From the NCBI RefSeq assembly GCF_003946115.1, contig NZ_RHOH01000002.1:124001-188000 (forward strand): a DNA stretch of 64,000 nucleotides, written 5' to 3'. The notes below the pieces were generated by a model. It was not told the origin of the DNA. It did not search any database and saw only the letters and a program-made list of their open reading frames with translations. The stretch comes from Lacticaseibacillus daqingensis (GTDB taxonomy: Bacteria; Bacillota; Bacilli; Lactobacillales; Lactobacillaceae). The translations under genes and the position numbers were made by a program. This document shows, piece by piece, positions 1 through 8,078 of this stretch. Position 1 is the stretch's first letter. Each line of letters opens with the position of its first letter.

Positions 1-1
1 T

Positions 2-1723
2 ATCAAGGGGATCCTGCGCGCCTTGGCAGGCTTAGTGATTCACCGCGGGGCAATCACAGGCGGCGGGAGCACCATCACGCAGCAGCTGGCGAAAAACACA
101 CTGCTGTCGCAGAAGCAGACGTTTTTGCGCAAGGGGCAGGAACTGTTCTTGGCCGTGCAGCTGACTAAAGTGTACTCTAAGCAGGACATTTTGGCGATGT
201 ACCTGAACAACGCGTACTTCGGCAACGGGGTGTGGGGCGTTCAGGATGCATCGCGGCGCTACTTTGGTAAAGATGCGGCCGCCCTGTCCGTCAGCGAAGG
301 AGCCACGCTGGCCGCAATGCTGCGCAGTCCCAGTTTCTACAATCCGATCGACCACATGGACAATGCCATCTCCCGCCGCAACCTAGTCATGGACTTGATG
401 GTGGCTAACGGGAAGCTGACCAAGGCGGACGCGGCCGCTGCAAAGGCCACCACACTGACGCTCAAGAACACGTACAGCGATTACGGGGCGCAGAAGTACC
501 CGTACTTCTTTGACGCCGTCATCTCTGAGGCCAGCAACCGTTACGGCATTGATGCTGACACGCTGGTCAACAAGGGCTACCGCATCTACACGACCCTGAA
601 CACCACCTACCAGACGCAGATGCAAAGTAGCTTCAACAACACATGGGTGTTCCCGGCCAACGCGGCGGATGGCACTCAGGCGCAGGCGTCATCGATTGCG
701 GTTGACCCGGCGACCGGCGGCGTGCTCGCCGTTGTCGGCTCCCGCGGGCCGCATGTCTACCTCGGGTTCAACTACGCGACCCAGCTGCAGCGCTCACCGG
801 GCTCCACGCTCAAGCCGATGATGGTGTACACCACTGCGCTTGAGAACGGCTACAGCTACGACAGCACCTTGACAGATAAGCAGTTGAGCTACGGCAAGGA
901 CAACTACACACCGGCCAACGTGGAAGGCGTGTACCTGGGGTCCGTGCCCATGTATCAGGCGCTGGCGGATTCGCTCAACGCACCGGCGGTTTGGTTGATG
1001 AACCAGATCGGCATCGACAAAGGGGTGACCGAGCTCAACAAGTTTGGCATCACGCTGACGGGCAAGGACGCGCACCAGCTGTCCTCCGTACTGGGTGGGG
1101 TCAGCACCGGGTTTTCCCCACTGACCCTGGCGCGTGCCTACTCGGCGTATGCGAACGGCGGGACGCTGCCGACGACACACTTCATCCGCAAGATCGTGGA
1201 TGCCAGCGGCCAAACCGTTGTGGACAACACCAAACCCAAGGCTAAGCGCATCATCGCCAAGACCACGGCCAAGGAAATGACCAGCATGCTGATCGGGGTG
1301 TTCAACGATGGTACCGGGCGCGCTGCAAAGCCAAGCAACTACACCGTTGCCGGGAAAACCGGCACGGTGGAGATCCCCAGCGCCTGGGGGACCGGCACGC
1401 ATGACAGCTGGGTGGTGGGCTACACACCAGACATTGTGGTCGCGACCTGGACGGGGTTTGCCAACTCTGACAAGGATCACTACCTGAAGCCGGGGAGCAG
1501 TGCCAGCGCGCTGTTCAAATCGGAGATGACCAACATGCTGCCATACACGGCGCAAACCACCTTTAGCACCAAGGACGCCAAGGCGCGCGCCGCCCTTCAG
1601 ACCCCGACCACCGATAGCGGCGACATCTGGGCGAATTTCCAAAGCGGCGCGCAAAATGCGCTGGATAAGGCCAAGGATACGCTTGGACAATGGTATAATG
1701 ACATCACGGGCTGGTTCAACTGA
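2..1723 (+). CDS. Class A penicillin-binding protein (5' truncated by window edge)
   Basis: Bifunctional peptidoglycan synthase of the outer membrane face: a GT51 glycosyltransferase polymerises lipid II and a transpeptidase cross-links the stems. The frame is open from base 2, so the N-terminus (cytoplasmic tail, membrane anchor and first part of GT51) lies outside the window. Visible are the GT51 segment GGGSTITQQLAKN near base 60, then transpeptidase motifs SxxK (STLK, bases 803-814), SxN (SLN, 971-979) and KTG (KTGT, about 1354). The C-terminal tail is short. It lies 26 bases upstream of yheA and is probably cotranscribed with it. Class is certain from the paired motifs; whether it is the PBP1A or PBP2A type is not decided, though PBP2A is the usual name in this position in lactobacilli. 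Confidence 0.93.
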   Translation: MKGILRALAGLVIHRGAITGGGSTITQQLAKNTLLSQKQTFLRKGQELFLAVQLTKVYSKQDILAMYLNNAYFGNGVWGVQDASRRYFGKDAAALSVSEGATLAAMLRSPSFYNPIDHMDNAISRRNLVMDLMVANGKLTKADAAAAKATTLTLKNTYSDYGAQKYPYFFDAVISEASNRYGIDADTLVNKGYRIYTTLNTTYQTQMQSSFNNTWVFPANAADGTQAQASSIAVDPATGGVLAVVGSRGPHVYLGFNYATQLQRSPGSTLKPMMVYTTALENGYSYDSTLTDKQLSYGKDNYTPANVEGVYLGSVPMYQALADSLNAPAVWLMNQIGIDKGVTELNKFGITLTGKDAHQLSSVLGGVSTGFSPLTLARAYSAYANGGTLPTTHFIRKIVDASGQTVVDNTKPKAKRIIAKTTAKEMTSMLIGVFNDGTGRAAKPSNYTVAGKTGTVEIPSAWGTGTHDSWVVGYTPDIVVATWTGFANSDKDHYLKPGSSASALFKSEMTNMLPYTAQTTFSTKDAKARAALQTPTTDSGDIWANFQSGAQNALDKAKDTLGQWYNDITGWFN

Positions 1724-1749
1724 CCGGTCGAAAAATTAGGAGGCCCCTC

Positions 1750-2094
1750 ATGGCAAACGTATATGATACCGCGAACCAACTGGCTGAGGACTTGCGTCAA
1801 AGCCAGCAGTACCAGGATCTGAAGAAGGCTTACGACATGCTGAAGCTCGATGCTGTGGCATACGCCCTGTTCAAGCAGTTCCAGGACAAGCAGATGGAAT
1901 TGCAGCAAAAGCAGATGCAAGGCCAAGAAGTCACGCAGGCTGACGTTCAACCACTGCAAGACTTGGGCGACAAGATGCAAAACATTCAGCCGATCCAGGA
2001 TCTGATGGCGCGCGAACAGTCGCTTTCCATTCTGATGGATGACCTGAACAAAGCGATCTCCCAGCCGATCGTTGAGCTGTATCAAGATAAATAA
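1750..2094 (+). CDS. yheA: YlbF/YmcA/YheA family helical protein
   Basis: Small (114 aa), all-helical cytosolic protein of the YheA (UPF0342) branch of the YlbF/YmcA family. The sequence is rich in Q, K, L and D with heptad-like spacing, as expected for the helical bundle of the family, and has no signal or membrane segment. B. subtilis relatives YlbF and YmcA form a complex that influences RNase Y; the role of the YheA branch is not established. The start is supported by an AGGAGG box ending about 8 bases upstream. The order PBP-yheA-yhaM-prsA is conserved in lactobacilli. A strong hairpin terminator follows at once. Confidence 0.88.
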   Translation: MANVYDTANQLAEDLRQSQQYQDLKKAYDMLKLDAVAYALFKQFQDKQMELQQKQMQGQEVTQADVQPLQDLGDKMQNIQPIQDLMAREQSLSILMDDLNKAISQPIVELYQDK

Positions 2095-2100
2095 GCGAGC

Positions 2101-2136
2101 AAGCCCGGTGTGCGTCTCTGTGCACTGGGCTTTTTT
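2101..2136 (+). terminator. Rho-independent terminator after yheA
   Basis: GC-rich inverted repeat (AAGCCCGGTGTGC against GTGCACTGGGCTT, with minor mismatches) followed by six T residues. It ends the PBP-yheA transcript. Confidence 0.85.
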
Positions 2137-2150
2137 CTGTGGGCCCCCGT

Positions 2151-2179
2151 TTGTTGCGCGGTGGGGGAACTGGTAGAAT
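2151..2179 (+). promoter_or_regulatory. SigA-type promoter for yhaM
   Basis: TTGTTG at 2151-2156, 17-base spacer, TAGAAT at 2174-2179. It lies between the yheA terminator and the yhaM start. Confidence 0.6.
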
Positions 2180-2211
2180 GAACGTAGCAAAAAGCGAGAA
2201 AAGGTGACGAT

Positions 2212-3180
2212 ATGGCAAAAAAACTCTTTGATTACCCCAATGGGGCTGACGTGAAGCTGGCAGTGTTGATCAAGTCAGCCGAGGTGCGCCTCACGAAAGC
2301 CAACAAGAAGTTCATTGCGTTTACGTTTCAGGATCCGTCCGGGCACATCACCGCGAAGTTTTGGGATGCCACCGAGGATGACATCATGCAGTTCAAGGCG
2401 GGAGAAGTCGTGATGCTGAGTGGGAAGCGCGAGCTGTACCAAGGCAACCCACAGATCAAGATCTACAACGTGCGCCTCGCCACGCAGGAGGAGGGCAATG
2501 ACCCGGCGAACTTCGTGGAACACGCCCCAGAATCCGGTGCGGACATGGGAGAGGAGCTGAACAACTTCATCTTCGAGATCACCAATGCGAACTGGAACCG
2601 CGTGGTCCGCAAGCTGCTCGCCGACCACAAGCAGGCGTTTTTGACGTACCCGGCGGCCAAGTCGAACCACCACGCGTTCACCGGTGGACTGGCCTTTCAT
2701 ACGCTCAGCATCCTGCGGTTGGCCAAGGCCGTGGCCGCACAGTACAGCAGCGTCAACAAGTCCCTACTGTACGCGGGGGCAATTCTGCACGATTTAGGTA
2801 AAACCATTGAGCTGACCGGGCCGGTGTCCACTGAGTACACCGTGGAAGGCAACCTGATCGGTCACATCGTCCTAGTCGATGAGGCCATCGTCGAGGCCGC
2901 CGATCAGCTGAAGATCGATGCCCACGGCGAAGATATGATCATGCTGCGCCACATGATCTTGGCGCACCACGGGTTGCTGGAATACGGCAGTCCAGTGCGC
3001 CCGCAGCTGCTGGAGGCCCAGATCCTGCACGACCTCGACGAGCTAGATGCCAGCATCAACATGATGACCACGGCCTATCAGCACGTGGACCCTGGCACCT
3101 TCTCAGAGCGGCTGTTCGGCATGGACAACCGGCGCTTTTACCGGCCGCAAAACGGCCAGACCTATCCGGACCCACACTAA
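2212..3180 (+). CDS. yhaM: 3'-5' exoribonuclease YhaM
   Basis: RNA 3' exonuclease (322 aa; B. subtilis YhaM is about 314 aa) that trims single-stranded 3' ends during mRNA turnover. An N-terminal OB-fold nucleic-acid binding domain (about residues 15-95) precedes a metal-dependent HD phosphohydrolase domain with the motif LHDLGK near residue 191 and further histidines (HMILAHHG) downstream. No membrane segments. It has its own promoter and is followed by its own terminator, so it looks monocistronic. It points towards prsA, which is convergent, as in other lactobacilli. Start chosen from the AAAGGTG box about 6 bases upstream. Confidence 0.92.
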   Translation: MAKKLFDYPNGADVKLAVLIKSAEVRLTKANKKFIAFTFQDPSGHITAKFWDATEDDIMQFKAGEVVMLSGKRELYQGNPQIKIYNVRLATQEEGNDPANFVEHAPESGADMGEELNNFIFEITNANWNRVVRKLLADHKQAFLTYPAAKSNHHAFTGGLAFHTLSILRLAKAVAAQYSSVNKSLLYAGAILHDLGKTIELTGPVSTEYTVEGNLIGHIVLVDEAIVEAADQLKIDAHGEDMIMLRHMILAHHGLLEYGSPVRPQLLEAQILHDLDELDASINMMTTAYQHVDPGTFSERLFGMDNRRFYRPQNGQTYPDPH

Positions 3181-3187
3181 GGCAACG

Positions 3188-3220
3188 AACGCCTGGCAGG
3201 TGACTGTCAGGCGTTTTTGC
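3188..3220 (+). terminator. Rho-independent terminator after yhaM
   Basis: AACGCCTG (3188-3195) pairs with CAGGCGTT (3208-3215), extending inwards, and is followed by a T run. Confidence 0.85.
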
Positions 3221-3232
3221 TTGAGCGAAGCC

Positions 3233-3268
3233 AAAAAAACACGCCGGCGCGACATGCGCTGGCGTGTT
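3233..3268 (-). terminator. Rho-independent terminator of prsA
   Basis: On the minus strand ACACGCCAGCGC pairs with GCGCCGGCGTGT, followed by seven T residues (A run 3233-3239 on the plus strand). Confidence 0.85.
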
Positions 3269-3284
3269 CAGGCAAAGCCTGGGC

Positions 3285-4196
3285 TTACTTGGAAGAGCTA
3301 GAGGAGGAGCCCAGGTAGACGGACAGGACGTCCTTCAGATCGCTATCCTTGATGGAGACGCTCGCTTTTTGGAGCACTTTCTTGATGACGCTGGTCATGA
3401 CGGTTTCATCACTCTGCCAGGTCGTGTAAAGCTGGGCGGTCAGGTCCTTCTTGTGGGACGCTTCAGTGCCCTTGGCTGGGACCTTGATGGCGCGGATGAT
3501 GTGGTAACCGTAGTCGGTCTTGACTGGACTGGTGGTGATTTCGCCTTGCTTCAGCTTGAATGCCGCAGCCTTGAACGTGGAATCCAGCTGCGTGTCGGTG
3601 TTGTCAAAGGCGGTCAGCTTCCCCCCAGCACTTGCGGTGCCGGTATCGGTAGAGTTCTTCTTGGCCAGTTCGTTGAACTTCTTTTCGGTGTTGTCCGCTT
3701 GAAGTTGCGTGATCAGGTCTTCAGCCGTTTCCTTCTTGGCCACCAAGATGTGCTGAACCGTGATCTTTGGCTCGTACTTCTTCCACTGCGCGTCCAACTG
3801 CTTTTGGGTTGGCTTCTTAAGCGCCTTCAGGGCCACTTCGGAAAGCAGGGAAGTCTTGATCTGCTCCTTGAAGGACTTCTCGGTCAAGCCGCTTTGTGAC
3901 AGGGCACTGGCAAAATCGGTGCCGCTGGCTTCATAGGACTTCTTGACCTTGTTGTACTGCGCGTTGACCTTCTTATCGGAGACCTTGTCGCCGTACTGCT
4001 GCTCTAAGGCCTTTTCCACGATCAGGTTCCGAAGGGTTGCTTCCCCACCGTTGCTGGAAGTCTTCATCGCTTCGTAGTACTCGTCCTTCGTGATCTTGGT
4101 GCCCTTCATGTTGGCAACAGTCTCGCTACCGCTGGAACAACCTGCTAAGGTCGCCACGAGCAGTAAGCCAGCTAAGCCTGCGATCCATTTTTTCAT
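3285..4196 (-). CDS. prsA: PrsA foldase lipoprotein (parvulin peptidyl-prolyl isomerase)
   Basis: Extracellular, membrane-anchored chaperone that helps secreted proteins, including penicillin-binding proteins, fold after Sec export. The N-terminus is a lipoprotein signal: two lysines, hydrophobic core, lipobox LAGC with lipidated Cys20. A helical N-lobe is followed by a parvulin domain at about residues 143-237 (ITVQHILVAKKETAE ... GYHIIRAIKVP) and a charged, serine-rich C-terminus. 303 aa fits the family. It is transcribed away from hit and converges on yhaM. Start fixed by the signal peptide; the Shine-Dalgarno (TAGGATG) is modest. Confidence 0.95.
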   Translation of the reverse strand: MKKWIAGLAGLLLVATLAGCSSGSETVANMKGTKITKDEYYEAMKTSSNGGEATLRNLIVEKALEQQYGDKVSDKKVNAQYNKVKKSYEASGTDFASALSQSGLTEKSFKEQIKTSLLSEVALKALKKPTQKQLDAQWKKYEPKITVQHILVAKKETAEDLITQLQADNTEKKFNELAKKNSTDTGTASAGGKLTAFDNTDTQLDSTFKAAAFKLKQGEITTSPVKTDYGYHIIRAIKVPAKGTEASHKKDLTAQLYTTWQSDETVMTSVIKKVLQKASVSIKDSDLKDVLSVYLGSSSSSSK

Positions 4197-4234
4197 TATG
4201 ACACATCCTATTGAGTTTATTTTGCACGCCTTTT

Positions 4235-4243
4235 ACTATACCA
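4235..4243 (-). promoter_or_regulatory. Extended -10 promoter of prsA
   Basis: Read on the minus strand, TGGTATAGT (TG-n-TATAGT) lies about 40 bases upstream of the prsA start. No good -35 hexamer is seen. TGG plus a -10 hexamer recurs at several promoters in this window (mbl, BI-1). Confidence 0.45.
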
Positions 4244-4285
4244 CATCGGCCGTAGAACGTGGCCTTCTTCACAGAAGCTTCAAAT

Positions 4286-4642
4286 TTAGTTTGCAGGGTC
4301 AATCGGGGCGTCTGCGGCCATCTGATCCGCTGCGGCGCTAATGGTTTCGAGGTGTTCTGACAGGGCATCGGTGTGCGCCTGGGTCTGGAACTCAAAGTCG
4401 GTGACGGCGTCCGTGATGTCTTTGACGTTGGGGGCGAGGGTGTCCTTGAGCTCCCGTTGCAGGTCGGTGACGGCATTGCCCAGCCGGCGCACGGACTGCT
4501 GAACGGATTGCGTGGCCCCGGTCACATCATCCACGTAATGCGCAATGGCCTGCTGCCGGTCGGCGCCGGTGCGCTTGGTGGTGAAAAGGGCGTAGCCGGT
4601 GCCGCACACGACGCCGAGCCAAAAACCGGTTGAAAATTTCAT
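4286..4642 (-). CDS. YtxH-like membrane-anchored hypothetical protein
   Basis: Unnamed 118-aa protein. One N-terminal membrane segment (FSTGFWLGVVCGTGYALF) is followed by a helical, probably coiled-coil tail rich in A, Q, T and D with recurring V, L and I, the layout of YtxH-like proteins. Function unknown. The start at 4642 lies 1 base after the hit stop, with AAAGGTGG just upstream inside the end of hit, so it is translated from the hit transcript. A longer reading to 4741 would overlap hit and is rejected. The order hit-ytxH-like-prsA is usual in lactobacilli. Confidence 0.75.
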   Translation of the reverse strand: MKFSTGFWLGVVCGTGYALFTTKRTGADRQQAIAHYVDDVTGATQSVQQSVRRLGNAVTDLQRELKDTLAPNVKDITDAVTDFEFQTQAHTDALSEHLETISAAADQMAADAPIDPAN

Positions 4643-4643
4643 C

Positions 4644-5072
4644 TTAGTCCACCACCTTTGCACGAATGGCGGCTGCGGTGGTTTCGAGGGTCTCAGGGGT
4701 GACGGTGGCGCTGTGGTCGCCGAAGTGGATGCTGAAGTCATCGTCGGTCCCGTAGCGCGGGATCAGGTGGATGTGCGAGTGGAAGACACTTTGGTAGGCG
4801 ACTTCGCCGTTGTTATTCAACACGTTCAACCCCTGAATGGCGGGGTCGCTGGCTTGAATGGCCCGGGCGATCTTGGGCAGGCGGCTGAAGACCGTTGCCG
4901 CCAAGTCGGCGTCGTAGGCGAACAGGTCGGCCACGTGCTGCTTTGGGACCAGTAGCGTGTGGCCCTTAGTGGCCTGACTGATGTCGAGGAAGGCGAGTAC
5001 CGCATCGTCTTCGTACACTTTGACGCTTGGAATGTCGCCCGCGATGATCTTACAAAAAATGCAATCTGTCAT
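4644..5072 (-). CDS. hit: HIT family nucleotide-binding protein
   Basis: Histidine-triad hydrolase of the Hint branch (142 aa), acting on nucleoside phosphoramidates or similar adenylylated compounds in the cytosol; physiological substrate unknown. The active-site triad is HSHIHLIP near the C-terminus, and the N-terminus CIFCKIIAGDIP is typical. The start at 5072 is chosen because GAAAGAGGA lies about 6 bases upstream and homologues begin MxxCIFCKI; an upstream ATG at 5111 would add 13 residues without a ribosome-binding site. Divergent from ecsA, an arrangement shared with Bacillus. Confidence 0.93.
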   Translation of the reverse strand: MTDCIFCKIIAGDIPSVKVYEDDAVLAFLDISQATKGHTLLVPKQHVADLFAYDADLAATVFSRLPKIARAIQASDPAIQGLNVLNNNGEVAYQSVFHSHIHLIPRYGTDDDFSIHFGDHSATVTPETLETTAAAIRAKVVD

Positions 5073-5157
5073 GTTGATTCCTCTTTCCGTGCGGATTTGG
5101 TTTGGTTTCATGCTATCATATTCTTAATCGAAAGCACAGATGAAAGCAGGCAGAACA

Positions 5158-5895
5158 ATGACACTTCGCTTGACCGATGTGACCGGGGGCTACGGTAGCC
5201 TGCCGGTCCTTAAAAACCTCAGCTTCACGGTGCCGGATGGGGCCATCGTGGGGCTGATCGGCCTGAATGGGGCCGGGAAGTCGACGACCATCAAGCACAT
5301 TATCGGGCTGTTAGCACCGCAAAGCGGGACCATTGCGATTGACGACAAGACGCTGGCAACCGACCCGGACGGCTACCGGCAGGCGATCGCTTATGTCCCA
5401 GAGACGCCGGTGCTGTACCAAGAGCTGACGCTCAAGGAGCACCTTGAGCTGACGATGATGGCGTACGGCTTGGATCAAGCGGCGACATGGCCCAAGGCGA
5501 CCGCGATGCTCGACCGCTTCCGCCTCGCCAACAAGCTGGACTGGTTCCCCGCGAACTTCTCCAAGGGGATGAAGCAAAAGGTCATGATCGTCGCCGCCTT
5601 CATGACGGAAGCGCCGCTCACCATCATCGACGAGCCATTCACGGGCTTGGATCCGTTGGCCGTGCACGACCTGCTGGATCTGGTGACCGCGCGCCGGGCG
5701 GCCGGTGGCGCCGTTTTGATGTCCACACACATTCTGGCGACGGCTGAGCAGTACGCCGACACGTTTGTCCTGCTCAAGGATGGCCAGGTCCGCGCGACCG
5801 GGGATGTCGCCAGCCTGCGCGCGCAGTTCGGCCTGCCCGAGGCCAGCCTGGACGACTTGTATCTCGTCATGACGAAAGAGGCGACTCATGCGTAA
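5158..5895 (+). CDS. ecsA: ABC transporter ATP-binding protein EcsA
   Basis: ATPase of the EcsAB transporter, implicated in Bacillus in secretion, competence and peptide or pheromone handling; substrate unknown. Walker A GLNGAGKST (about residues 35-43), Q-loop, signature reduced to FSKGM (about 132) instead of LSGG, Walker B TIIDEP (about 156) and H-loop STH (about 188). The non-canonical signature is normal for EcsA. Homologues begin M-x-L-x-V-x-x-LTGGYG, which favours 5158; an ATG at 5140 is possible but neither start has a strong ribosome-binding site. Its 3' end overlaps ecsB by 8 bases. Confidence 0.92.
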   Translation: MTLRLTDVTGGYGSLPVLKNLSFTVPDGAIVGLIGLNGAGKSTTIKHIIGLLAPQSGTIAIDDKTLATDPDGYRQAIAYVPETPVLYQELTLKEHLELTMMAYGLDQAATWPKATAMLDRFRLANKLDWFPANFSKGMKQKVMIVAAFMTEAPLTIIDEPFTGLDPLAVHDLLDLVTARRAAGGAVLMSTHILATAEQYADTFVLLKDGQVRATGDVASLRAQFGLPEASLDDLYLVMTKEATHA

Positions 5896-7093
5896 GCTCT
5901 GGACAACGCGCCTGCGCCGCCACCAAAAGGCGCAGTTCAAGTACCTACAGTTGGTGTTCAACGACCATTTTGTCCTGGCGCTGATTATTTTGGCGGGGGC
6001 GTTGCTGTACGGGTACAGCCAGCTGATCCAGCAGCTGACCCCACAGTGGTGGCTGCGCCCCGCCGTGGCCGCAGGGTTGACCGCCAGCCTCAGCTTGGGG
6101 CAGCTGGCCGCGTTGGTTGAGCCGGCCGATGCCACCTTCTTGCTCCCGCAGACGGCCCCGTTTGGGCAGTTCTTACTCCGGGCGCGGCGCTATAGTCTGC
6201 TGCTGCCAGGCGCGGTGTTGGGGATGGCGGCGCTGGCCGTGATGCCACTGCTGGTGGTGCTTCACATCGCCGCCTGGTCCGGGACGCTCACGCTGGTGCT
6301 GGCGCTTTGGGCCTTCAAAGATGCGGATCTGTGGCTGCAGCTGCTGGCGCATTACCGCGCGTTCCTGCCGCGCTGGGGCAGGCGCGGCCTGCTGATGGGC
6401 TTGGCCTTTGTGCTTTTGACCGCCGGTTTGTGGTGGCATCCGGCCATTGCGATGCTTGGGGCCGTGGCCCTGAATCTCGCGCTACGCTGGACGGTGGGGA
6501 ACCACTTTGCCCCGGCCACCCTGGATTGGTTGGGGCTGGTGGCAGCAGAGGACAAGCGGATGGGGCGCTTATACCGCTTCTACAACCTGTTCACCGATGT
6601 CCCGGGCCTTGGCGGTGGTGTGCGGCGCCGCAAGTGGCTCGACGTGTTCTTGCCACTGGTGGCGCGCACGCCGGCCAACACGTGGGCCTACCTGTTCTTG
6701 CGGGGTTTTCTGCGCCGCACCGAATTCTTAGGGCTGACGGTTCGGCTGGCGCTCATTGGGGCGGTGGTGTTGGCGCTGGTCGAGCCCGTGTGGCTGGTGG
6801 CCCTATTGGCGCTTCTGTTCGTTTACTTGGTGGGCTTTCAGCTGTTACCGCTGGCGTTGGCCTATCAGGAGGTGGTGTTTACCCACCTTTACCCGCTGCC
6901 TGATGCGCAGCGCACGCACGCTTTCACGCAGCTTGCGCGGGGGGTGTTGCTCCTGTTGGCTGGCGTGTTAGCGCTTGGCCCGCTGATGCGTGGCCACTGG
7001 CTGGCCGCCGGCGTCGTGCTGGTGGCCGGTGGCGTGGCGGCAGTGGGCTTGGCCCAGTGGTACTTCCCCAACCGACTCGCGCGGCCGGCATAG
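5888..7093 (+). CDS. ecsB: ABC transporter permease EcsB
   Basis: Membrane partner of EcsA (401 aa, close to the family length). A basic N-terminus (RLRRHQKAQFKYLQLVFNDHF) typical of EcsB precedes about ten hydrophobic segments in three blocks: residues about 25-125, 145-200 and 275-395, with a charged cytosolic loop (EDKRMGRLYRFYNLFTDVPG) between the second and third. The start overlaps the ecsA end by 8 bases, indicating coupled translation. Strongly GC-rich at third positions, like its neighbours. Confidence 0.9.
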   Translation: MRKLWTTRLRRHQKAQFKYLQLVFNDHFVLALIILAGALLYGYSQLIQQLTPQWWLRPAVAAGLTASLSLGQLAALVEPADATFLLPQTAPFGQFLLRARRYSLLLPGAVLGMAALAVMPLLVVLHIAAWSGTLTLVLALWAFKDADLWLQLLAHYRAFLPRWGRRGLLMGLAFVLLTAGLWWHPAIAMLGAVALNLALRWTVGNHFAPATLDWLGLVAAEDKRMGRLYRFYNLFTDVPGLGGGVRRRKWLDVFLPLVARTPANTWAYLFLRGFLRRTEFLGLTVRLALIGAVVLALVEPVWLVALLALLFVYLVGFQLLPLALAYQEVVFTHLYPLPDAQRTHAFTQLARGVLLLLAGVLALGPLMRGHWLAAGVVLVAGGVAAVGLAQWYFPNRLARPA

Positions 7094-7107
7094 AACCACT
7101 GTTTGCG

Positions 7108-7210
7108 CCTTGACGCTGGGCTGCTCGCCAAGTAAGATTGAAGAGGTATCGAACGGATCGGTTCGCGAACCGATCAGACGCAATCTGAGCCGAAGCTTGG
7201 CCAGTCCTGC
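7108..7210 (+). repeat. Nested inverted repeat with a 20-base perfect palindrome
   Basis: Between ecsB and ytmP. GATCGGTTCG followed by its exact complement fills 7156-7175. It is flanked by AGATTG (about 7135) and CAATCT (about 7180) and further out by CCAAG and CTTGG, so the three arms can stack into one long stem. No T run follows, so it is not a simple terminator. Could be an operator, an RNA structure or part of an intergenic repeat. Confidence 0.6.
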
Positions 7211-7235
7211 GGCACTTAATTCAAGGAGACAGCCA

Positions 7236-8015
7236 ATGGATTTTGATTTAGATCCCGGCTGGTCACTATCGCCTGTGGGCGGGACGACCGGCGGGGCATT
7301 TATGGGCGTGTACGCCCACGAGAAATTCTTTTTAAAACGAAATGCGTCCCCATTTTTGGCGGCATTATCAGTTGAGGGCATCACGCCGAAGCTGATCTGG
7401 ACCAAACGCATTTCAACCGGTGATGTGCTCACGGCGCAGGAGTGGCTGAACGGCCGCACACTGACACGGGAGCAGATGAACTCAACGATGGTCGCCACGC
7501 TGTTGGCCAAGGTCCACCGCTCGACGCTTTTGAAGCGCATGCTTCAGAAAGTGGGCGGGGTCGGCCAAACGCCGGCCCAGTTGCGCGATCAATACGTGGT
7601 CGATCTGCCCAAGGCACTGCGCGACCATCCGCTGGTGGCGGCGGTGTCGCAGACGTTGCGGACCTTGCCACAGCCACCGGCAACGTTGCGGGTCTGTCAC
7701 GGCGATTTGAACCACAAAAACTGGCTGCTGTCAGACGCCAACAAGCTCTACCTCGTGGACTGGGATCAGGCGAGCCTGGGTGATGTTGCTTTTGACCTCA
7801 GTGTGGTGCTGATCAACTATGTGCCGCGCGGGGAGTGGGGCCAGTGGCTGGCGGCGTACGGCGCGACGCTGACGCCAGGGCTTTTGGCGCGCATCGAGTG
7901 GTACGGCCAGCTCCACCTGCTCAACGAAATCAAGCAGAACTACGAGAAGCAACACTATACCGAAATGAACCGGGCGCTTTTGCAGCTAGATCGCCTGGTG
8001 AACCCCAAAGACTAA
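7236..8015 (+). CDS. ytmP: Aminoglycoside phosphotransferase/choline kinase-like protein YtmP
   Basis: Kinase-fold protein (259 aa) of the APH/choline-kinase superfamily. The catalytic loop CHGDLNHKNWLL (Asp and Asn of the HxDxxxxN motif) and the metal-binding VDWDQASLGD are intact, so it should phosphorylate a small molecule; substrate unknown. Position directly upstream of trmB, as in Bacillus ytmP-ytmQ, supports the name. The start at 7236 has AAGGAGAC about 6 bases upstream; the frame is open further upstream but without a ribosome-binding site. Confidence 0.85.
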   Translation: MDFDLDPGWSLSPVGGTTGGAFMGVYAHEKFFLKRNASPFLAALSVEGITPKLIWTKRISTGDVLTAQEWLNGRTLTREQMNSTMVATLLAKVHRSTLLKRMLQKVGGVGQTPAQLRDQYVVDLPKALRDHPLVAAVSQTLRTLPQPPATLRVCHGDLNHKNWLLSDANKLYLVDWDQASLGDVAFDLSVVLINYVPRGEWGQWLAAYGATLTPGLLARIEWYGQLHLLNEIKQNYEKQHYTEMNRALLQLDRLVNPKD

Positions 8016-8016
8016 A

Positions 8017-8048
8017 AAAGGGCCGAGACATTCCTGTCCCGGCCCTTT
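8017..8048 (+). terminator. Hairpin between ytmP and trmB
   Basis: AAAGGGCCG-GACA pairs with TGTC-CGGCCCTTT around a short loop. The T run is only the stem end, so it may attenuate or protect the 3' end rather than fully stop transcription; trmB starts 30 bases later. Confidence 0.65.
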
Positions 8049-8078
8049 CAGGGCGTCATGGCCCGATAAGGAGACTTT

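Noticed and set aside
3264-3899. 211-codon plus-strand frame opposite prsA
   Set aside because: Antisense to a clear PrsA with lipobox and parvulin domain; no domain of its own.
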